A DNA stretch of 10,889 bases from an uncultured Clostridium sp. Its GTDB lineage: Bacteria > Bacillota > Clostridia > Clostridiales > Clostridiaceae. Positions 6,420 to 10,889 of this stretch are shown piece by piece. The translations under genes and the position numbers were made by a program. The notes beneath the pieces were generated by a model that was not told the origin of the DNA, made no database searches, and saw nothing but the letters and a program-made list of their open reading frames with translations. Each line of letters starts with the position of its first letter. Within the stretch, counting starts at the first letter, position 1. The stretch is from NCBI RefSeq assembly GCF_937920395.1, contig NZ_CALEVF010000380.1, positions 1-10,889 on the forward strand, given 5' to 3'.

Positions 6420-6448
6420 ATAATATAAACATATTATACTATTAACAA
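6420..6448 (-). promoter_or_regulatory. Putative promoter of the methyltransferase gene
   Basis: On the minus strand, TTGTTA (complement at 6443-6448) is separated by 17 bases from TATTAT (complement at 6420-6425). This would start transcription about 55-60 bases upstream of the methyltransferase ATG. Confidence 0.45.
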
Positions 6449-6514
6449 TTAGGAATAGCCACAAAGTAAAAGTAATACAATTGGTATTGCTTATTTTTGT
6501 TATGTTTTATTTAC

Positions 6515-6547
6515 AAAAAAATAAATAAGCCTGTATATAAGCAGGCT
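6515..6547 (-). terminator. Intrinsic terminator, minus strand
   Basis: AGCCTG (6528-6533) and CAGGCT (6542-6547) form a 6-bp G+C-rich stem. Read on the minus strand it is followed by TATTTATTTTTTT (complement at 6515-6527). It ends either the transcript of the gene at 6740-7390, about 190 bases past its stop, or a separate small RNA (see 6561-6593). Confidence 0.75.
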
Positions 6548-6560
6548 CGTTCAATAATTC

Positions 6561-6593
6561 AAATTATATTAAAGGGGGTCTTTAATATAATTT
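6561..6593 (-). ncRNA. 14-bp hairpin with an ACCCC loop: 3' UTR element or small RNA
   Basis: Two perfect 14-base complementary arms (6561-6574 and 6580-6593) enclose a 5-base loop that reads ACCCC on the minus strand. An extended -10 sequence, TGATATAAT (complement at 6594-6602), lies directly upstream, and the terminator at 6515-6547 lies 13 bases downstream. A stand-alone RNA of about 70 bases, or a processed 3' UTR fragment, is therefore possible. The loop and adjacent arm (CCCCTTTA) are complementary over eight bases to TAAAGGGG in the leader of the upstream gene at 7390. No expression evidence exists here. Confidence 0.4.
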
Positions 6594-6739
6594 ATTATAT
6601 CATTTCATTGTTATGATTTTGTACCTAAACTAACAATATTTTGTAAACTTTTACATTGCTCAAAATAAATAAAGATTTTTTATCTTATACTCTAAAAAGT
6701 AAATTAATGTAAGACTTTACTGCTATATTCAACTTTATC

Positions 6740-7390
6740 TTACTTAAATTCAGTTATAATACTTTTTACTGTACTATTATAATTAGCGCTATCTACAAGT
6801 TCACTATCTCTATTTAGCTTTATATGCAGTTCTTTTCCATTAGTAAATGTAATGGTACCCTCTGATGCACTTATATCTATATTTGCAACTTGTACGCCAG
6901 ATTCAATTTGATATACATTGTCTGAAATTGCATCTCTCTTTTGCGTGGATACTGAAATATATCTGTCTTCACCGATTTTTCCTTCTACTAATAAATAAAT
7001 TATTCCTAGTTCACATTTAACTGCAACATAATTTTCATTATTAACATATACCTCCAAACAATTGCCTAATCCGTATATTTCCCATTCTTTTAGGTTGTGT
7101 TTATGTATCGTAACAATTTTATCACTTGAATATAATTTTCTTGTTAAGCTGTGATTAAATAGGTACTTAAATATAACTATTTCTTTTGAGGATAAATCCC
7201 TACTTATCATTTCTTTTATATTCGCAAGTTCCTTTGTTAAGTCTTCATTAGATGAAATGTCGACTTTAAATTCTGCTTTAGTTTCTGTCGGATATTTCCC
7301 TTTGCATTGTTTAATATGATTGTCAACCATATTTTCTAATAAAGCATTTAAAGCACCATTAAAATCGTTTTTTAATAATATCATTTCCAT
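6740..7390 (-). CDS. Unrecognised 216-residue protein
   Basis: I do not recognise this family. The reading frame is supported by a good ribosome binding site (AAAGGGG, 7400-7406, nine bases before the ATG), an upstream TATAAT promoter and codon use like its neighbours. The protein begins directly with a charged sequence, with no signal peptide or membrane segment, so it is probably cytoplasmic. The N-terminal third (about 1-75) looks helical with many charged residues. From about 85 onward it alternates short polar and hydrophobic stretches suggestive of beta strands (for example KCELGIIYLLVEGKI, YISVSTQKRD and EGTITFTNGKELHIKL). Two well-separated cysteines near 29 and 126 do not form a metal motif. 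It has its own transcript, with an unusually long region (about 190 bases) before the next terminator. Confidence 0.7.
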   Translation of the reverse strand: MEMILLKNDFNGALNALLENMVDNHIKQCKGKYPTETKAEFKVDISSNEDLTKELANIKEMISRDLSSKEIVIFKYLFNHSLTRKLYSSDKIVTIHKHNLKEWEIYGLGNCLEVYVNNENYVAVKCELGIIYLLVEGKIGEDRYISVSTQKRDAISDNVYQIESGVQVANIDISASEGTITFTNGKELHIKLNRDSELVDSANYNSTVKSIITEFK

Positions 7391-7464
7391 TTTATAATAC
7401 CCCTTTATAATTTATTTAATAGTAATATTAATATTAAGTTAATAAAAACAAAACAATATAGCAT

Positions 7465-7493
7465 ATTATACCTAATTGTAACAAAAATAAGAA
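7465..7493 (-). promoter_or_regulatory. Putative promoter of the 216-residue protein gene
   Basis: On the minus strand a perfect -10 TATAAT (complement at 7465-7470) is preceded by a 17-base spacer and a weak -35, TTCTTA (complement at 7488-7493). The leader would be about 65-70 bases long. Confidence 0.45.
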
Positions 7494-7578
7494 CATAAGG
7501 AAAGTTAAAATGATAAAATGATGGTTTATCTGTCTCATAATTATCAATATTTGAATAATATACCATCTAATTTACAAC

Positions 7579-7619
7579 AAAAGGGACATGCTCACGAATT
7601 TTATTCATGAGTAGGTCCC
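7579..7619 (-). terminator. Terminator of the flavodiiron protein transcript
   Basis: A long imperfect hairpin is built from GGGAC (7583-7587) with GTCCC (7615-7619), a middle stem (7589-7594 with 7608-7613) and a top stem GAAT/ATTC around TTT. On the minus strand it is followed by TTTT (7579-7582). It begins about 20 bases past the flavodiiron stop codon. Confidence 0.75.
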
Positions 7620-7639
7620 CAATTTATGTTTTTATAAAA

Positions 7640-8839
7640 TTAATTCATTGACTTAATAATACTATCAGCAATAGACTCCATTGAATCTATATCATCAACT
7701 TTCATATTAGAGTTCAACGACATTTCATTGTCTAAAATAATCGTTTCTTTCATCTCTTCCAATAGTTCACGCATCAACTTACCAGATTGAGGAGCCCATG
7801 AACCATTTTCTATAAGAGTAAACGTTCGTTTTTGAAGATTTAATGCTTTCATATCCATTATATAAGAAAGCATTGGTGGATATATCTTCAAATTGTAGGT
7901 TACGCAGGCGATAACTATATTACTATACCTAAAAGTCTCAGAAATTAAATATGATACATGGGTTTTGGATACATCGTACATTACAACATTGGTTATTCCC
8001 TTTTCCACGAGTCTTGTTGCTAAGTCGTTTGCAGCGGCTTCAGTATTGCCGTACATTGTTCCATAAACGATCATTACACCTTTTTCCTCAGGTGCGTATC
8101 TACTCCACTTGTCATATTTATCTAAAAAGTACCCTAAATTATTACGCCATACCGGTCCATGTAGTGGACAGATAGTCTTTATGTCAATAGTGCCAGCCTT
8201 CCTTAATAGATCTTGAACCTGAGGCCCATACTTACCTACAATGTTTGTATAATATCTTCTAGCATCATCAATCCAATCCCTGTCAAAATTAATCTCATCA
8301 TTAAATAGTTTACCATCGAGTGACCCAAAAGAGCCGAAAGCATCTGCTGAAAATAGTACTCCATTCGTAGTATCAAATGTTACCATGACTTCTGGCCAAT
8401 GTACCATTGGCGCAGACACAAAGGTTACAACATGTTTCCCAAATGACATAACGTCACCTTCACTAACTTCAGTTACTTTGCCGTCAATATCAAAACCAAA
8501 CTGATGCATGAACAATGAAGCCTTTTTGCTGCATACAATCTTTACGCCCGGATACCTAATAATTATCTCTTCAATACACGCTGCATGATCTGGCTCCATA
8601 TGGTTAATTACCATATAATCTAAAGATCTATTTCCTAAAACTGCATTAATATTTTCAATAAACTGACGGCCAATCGACCAATCAACTGTATCAAATAGCA
8701 CTGTTTTATCATCCATTAGTAGATAAGAATTATATGAAACACCCTTTGGTATGGGATGTATGTTTTCAAAAAGAGCAAGACGACGATCGTTTCCACCAAC
8801 CCAATACAGGTCCTCAGTTATTTTTCTCACACAATACAT
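7640..8839 (-). CDS. fprA: Flavodiiron protein (FprA-type O2/NO reductase)
   Basis: This 399-residue cytoplasmic class A flavodiiron protein reduces O2 to water, or NO to N2O, using electrons usually delivered by rubredoxin. Residues 1-250 form the metallo-beta-lactamase-like domain with a complete di-iron ligand set: His80, Glu82, Asp84 and His85 in NHMEPDHA, His147 in VHWPE, Asp166 in SADAFGS and His227 in PLHGPVW. Residues 254-399 form the flavodoxin domain, with the FMN phosphate loop VYGTMYGNTEAAA (258-270). Length and domain order are typical, and no extra C-terminal domain is fused. The ATG at 8839 has GGGAGG nine bases upstream. It lies 56 bases downstream of the acyl-CoA dehydrogenase-rubredoxin fusion, with no terminator between, so that fusion is the likely electron donor. 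A PerR-like box overlaps the junction and could give extra peroxide-responsive transcription. Confidence 0.95.
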   Translation of the reverse strand: MYCVRKITEDLYWVGGNDRRLALFENIHPIPKGVSYNSYLLMDDKTVLFDTVDWSIGRQFIENINAVLGNRSLDYMVINHMEPDHAACIEEIIIRYPGVKIVCSKKASLFMHQFGFDIDGKVTEVSEGDVMSFGKHVVTFVSAPMVHWPEVMVTFDTTNGVLFSADAFGSFGSLDGKLFNDEINFDRDWIDDARRYYTNIVGKYGPQVQDLLRKAGTIDIKTICPLHGPVWRNNLGYFLDKYDKWSRYAPEEKGVMIVYGTMYGNTEAAANDLATRLVEKGITNVVMYDVSKTHVSYLISETFRYSNIVIACVTYNLKIYPPMLSYIMDMKALNLQKRTFTLIENGSWAPQSGKLMRELLEEMKETIILDNEMSLNSNMKVDDIDSMESIADSIIKSMN

Positions 8840-8886
8840 AGATATAATCCTCCCTTACAGTAAAAATTTATTGTTGTATTTAATTA

Positions 8887-8901
8887 TTATAATGATTAGA
8901 C
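8887..8901 (-). promoter_or_regulatory. PerR-box-like sequence upstream of the flavodiiron gene
   Basis: TTATAAT-G-ATTAGAC matches 13 of 15 positions of the Bacillus-type PerR box TTATAATnATTATAA. It covers the stop codon of the fusion gene and lies about 50 bases before the flavodiiron start. On the minus strand it contains TATAAT, which could be a -10 element, although no good -35 is visible. PerR is known to control flavodiiron and rubrerythrin genes in Clostridium acetobutylicum. In such AT-rich DNA a chance match is quite possible. Confidence 0.35.
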
Positions 8902-10803
8902 TTCTATAAACATATCTTTTTCTTCACCGCAAGCAGGGCAAGTCCACTCCTGAGGTATATTTTCAAAGAGAGTTCCTGGAACTACTTCTCCTTCATCATC
9001 ACCCATGCCAGGATCGTATTCATAACCGCAACCATTACATACACAATGTTTCCAAGTTGGAACAACTACCTTTGGTGCTGTTGATTTCATCTTCACCATT
9101 GGTGGAGCATCTTTCTTTGCCTGCCCATTATCTAAAGCAGCAGTTAGAAGTGGTAATATCTCCATCATATCCCCAACAATACCATAATCTGAATTTTTAA
9201 AAATTTTAGCATTAGGATCAATATTTATAGCAACTATTGTACTTGCATCCTTTATACCTTTCAAATGCTGACCTGCACCTGAAATACCGCAAGCAATATA
9301 AAGATTTCCTTTGAATTTTTGACCAGACATACCAACATAACGGTTTAGTGGTAGATATTTTAGCGTTTCAGCAAGCGGACGGGAAGAACCTATAGCTGCA
9401 CCAGCTTGAACTGCCAATTCTTCTATAAGTTTCATATTTTTCTTTTCACCAATTCCTAGGCCTACGCTGACTACTCTTTCAGCCTTAGTAATAGGAGTGT
9501 CAATTGGTATCCCAATTGTAAAATCATATTTGTCTTTCTTAAGAGCTTCCACAAGAGCATCTACTTTTTCACTGGAAGTTCCAACGCTGAAAATTATTTT
9601 TTTTCGGTAACCTGTAGCAGGCCCACGCTTAGTAACTTTAACTGTGTTCTCGTTTTTTGGCATTTTACCTATGATGTTAGCAGCAATAACAATGCGATGA
9701 ATCTCATTAGTGCCTTCATATATTGTGCAAATTTTAGCATCTCTGTAAGCACGCTCAACTTCCATACCTTTCAAATAGCCGTTACCACCAAATATTTGAA
9801 GTGCGTCATTTACAATTTCAAGGCAAACATCAGAAGTATATTGTTTTGCCATAGCAGCTTCCATACTGTAATTCTCATGATTTCCTTTAAGCTCTGCTGC
9901 ACTATAAACAAGCAATCTAGCTGCGCGAAGTTTCGTCGCCATATCAGCCAATTTAAAAGCAATAATTTGTTGTTGACAGATAGGTTTACCAAATTGCACT
10001 CTTTCTTTTGAGTACTCCAATGCATTTTCATAAGCACCTTGTGCGATGCCAAGAGCCTGAGCTGCAATACCAATACGTCCACCATCTAAAGTGGACATAG
10101 CAATCTTGAAACCTTTACCCTCAATGCCTAATAGATTTTCTTTTGGCACTTTCACGTTATTAAAAATAAGTTCTGCAGTAGCAGAAGAGCGAATACCCAT
10201 CTTATCATAATGTTTACCAAAGCTAAAACCTTCTAGTCCTTTCTCTACAATAAATGCACTTATGCCACGAATACCTATATCCGGCGTTGTAACTGCAAAA
10301 ACAATGTAAATATCAGCCTTGCCTGCGTTTGTGATGAAGATTTTTTCACCATTCAAAATATAATAATCACCTTCAAGTATTGCAGTTGTTTCCGTACCAC
10401 CCGCATCACTTCCTGCATTTTCCTCAGTAAGACCGAATGCGCCAAGTTTCTCTCCCTTTGCTAGTGGAACCAAATATTTTTGTTTCTGAGTTTCTGTTCC
10501 GAAAGCTGAAATTGGGTAAGAACCTAGTGATGTATGTGCTGAGAGAATAACACCGGTACCACCATCCACTCTTGACAATTCTTCAACGGCAATTGCATAA
10601 CTTATTATGTCAAATCCGGCTCCGCCATACTCTTTTGAATATGGAATCCCCATCATACCCATATCAGCTAATATATTAATAATTTCCATAGGAAATTTAT
10701 TTTCCTGATCTAACATAAATGCAATAGGTTTAACTTCCTCCTCGGCAAATTTTCTAATCTTAATCCTCAATTCTTCATGTTGCTCCATTGTCTTAAAAAG
10801 CAT
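8896..10803 (-). CDS. Acyl-CoA dehydrogenase - EtfA FAD domain - rubredoxin fusion
   Basis: This is a three-part redox protein of 635 residues. Residues 1-380 are a complete acyl-CoA dehydrogenase of the short-chain (butyryl-CoA) type: FGLTEENAGSDAGGTET (123-139), FITNAGKAD (156-164), IFGGNGYLKGMEVERAYRD (337-355), and YEGTNEI (362-368) with the likely catalytic base Glu363. Residues about 402-558 are the C-terminal FAD-binding domain of electron-transfer flavoprotein alpha, shown by GSSRPLAET, YVGMSG, LYIACGISGAGQHLKG and IVAINIDPNAKIF followed by DYGIVGD. The EtfA N-terminal domain and EtfB are absent. Residues 585-635 are a whole rubredoxin with iron ligands Cys589, Cys592, Cys622 and Cys625. 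The order suggests electrons passing from acyl-CoA through two flavins to rubredoxin, then to the flavodiiron protein encoded next. GGGAGG lies eight to nine bases before the ATG. I recall similar fusions being annotated in other clostridia, but know of no characterised function. Confidence 0.93.
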   Translation of the reverse strand: MLFKTMEQHEELRIKIRKFAEEEVKPIAFMLDQENKFPMEIINILADMGMMGIPYSKEYGGAGFDIISYAIAVEELSRVDGGTGVILSAHTSLGSYPISAFGTETQKQKYLVPLAKGEKLGAFGLTEENAGSDAGGTETTAILEGDYYILNGEKIFITNAGKADIYIVFAVTTPDIGIRGISAFIVEKGLEGFSFGKHYDKMGIRSSATAELIFNNVKVPKENLLGIEGKGFKIAMSTLDGGRIGIAAQALGIAQGAYENALEYSKERVQFGKPICQQQIIAFKLADMATKLRAARLLVYSAAELKGNHENYSMEAAMAKQYTSDVCLEIVNDALQIFGGNGYLKGMEVERAYRDAKICTIYEGTNEIHRIVIAANIIGKMPKNENTVKVTKRGPATGYRKKIIFSVGTSSEKVDALVEALKKDKYDFTIGIPIDTPITKAERVVSVGLGIGEKKNMKLIEELAVQAGAAIGSSRPLAETLKYLPLNRYVGMSGQKFKGNLYIACGISGAGQHLKGIKDASTIVAINIDPNAKIFKNSDYGIVGDMMEILPLLTAALDNGQAKKDAPPMVKMKSTAPKVVVPTWKHCVCNGCGYEYDPGMGDDEGEVVPGTLFENIPQEWTCPACGEEKDMFIEV

Positions 10804-10839
10804 ATATAATACCTCCCTTTAAATGTATATACAATAGCC

Positions 10840-10859
10840 GATTGCGCAATTCTGCAATC
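10840..10859. repeat. Inverted repeat in the leader of the fusion gene
   Basis: GATTGC (10840-10845) and GCAATC (10854-10859) are perfect complements around an 8-base spacer. The overlapping ATTGCGCAAT (10841-10850) is itself palindromic, so GCAAT occurs three times in alternating orientation. It lies 37-56 bases upstream of the start codon, where an operator or leader hairpin could act. Confidence 0.4.
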
Positions 10860-10868
10860 ATTGAACCG

Positions 10869-10889
10869 CCTAACTTTTAAGCCGTTAGG
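10869..10889. repeat. Inverted repeat at the right edge of the window
   Basis: CCTAAC (10869-10874) and GTTAGG (10884-10889) are perfect complements around a 9-base spacer and end exactly at the window edge, so the structure may extend further. It may be an operator or leader hairpin of the acyl-CoA dehydrogenase transcript, or part of the terminator of an upstream gene. Confidence 0.35.

Noticed and set aside
9697..10085. Open frames on the plus strand and in another minus frame within the acyl-CoA dehydrogenase gene
   Set aside because: They lie wholly inside a gene with unbroken family motifs and have no ribosome binding site or recognisable protein features.
7640..10803. Recent horizontal transfer of the redox operon because it looks richer in G+C than its neighbours
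   Set aside because: Conserved, probably well-expressed enzymes often differ this way, and there are no transposase, integrase or flanking direct repeats.

Overview
This window is chromosomal DNA from a low-GC, Gram-positive anaerobe, most likely a Clostridium or close relative. The supporting signs are AT-rich intergenic DNA, strong AGGAGG-type ribosome binding sites, U-tailed hairpin terminators, and an oxygen-handling flavodiiron protein beside an acyl-CoA dehydrogenase with butyryl-CoA-type motifs. No rRNA, tRNA, CRISPR array, insertion sequence or phage gene was found, so it reads as core or lightly accessory chromosome.

Layout, left to right. Positions 1-285 hold no convincing gene. 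They do hold a series of inverted repeats ending in a very strong intrinsic terminator, which I read as a structured non-coding RNA. A universal stress protein (417-839, +) follows and faces a fructokinase gene (988-1944, -) across a shared bidirectional terminator. The fructokinase is intact except for one in-frame TAA, so it is a likely pseudogene. Upstream of it, and probably co-transcribed, is a YczE-type membrane protein (1991-2671, -) whose promoter contains a clear dyad. Next on the minus strand come a D-alanine-D-alanine ligase (2942-3982), a DUF1737-type small protein overlapping it by 4 bases (3979-4188), and a HemG-like flavodoxin-fold protein (4253-4777). A GNAT acetyltransferase (5097-5630, +) converges on a SAM-dependent methyltransferase (5711-6355, -). 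An unrecognised 216-residue protein (6740-7390, -) has a downstream region with a C-loop hairpin and a terminator.

The most notable part is the right end. A 635-residue protein (8896-10803, -) joins an acyl-CoA dehydrogenase, the FAD-binding C-terminal domain of electron-transfer flavoprotein alpha, and a rubredoxin. The next gene downstream is a flavodiiron oxygen/nitric oxide reductase (7640-8839, -). Together they look like a two-gene, self-contained electron path: acyl-CoA to FAD to FAD to rubredoxin to FMN/di-iron to O2 or NO. A PerR-like box lies between the two genes. No EtfB or NADH-rubredoxin reductase is encoded in the window. The function is inferred from domain order and gene order, not demonstrated.
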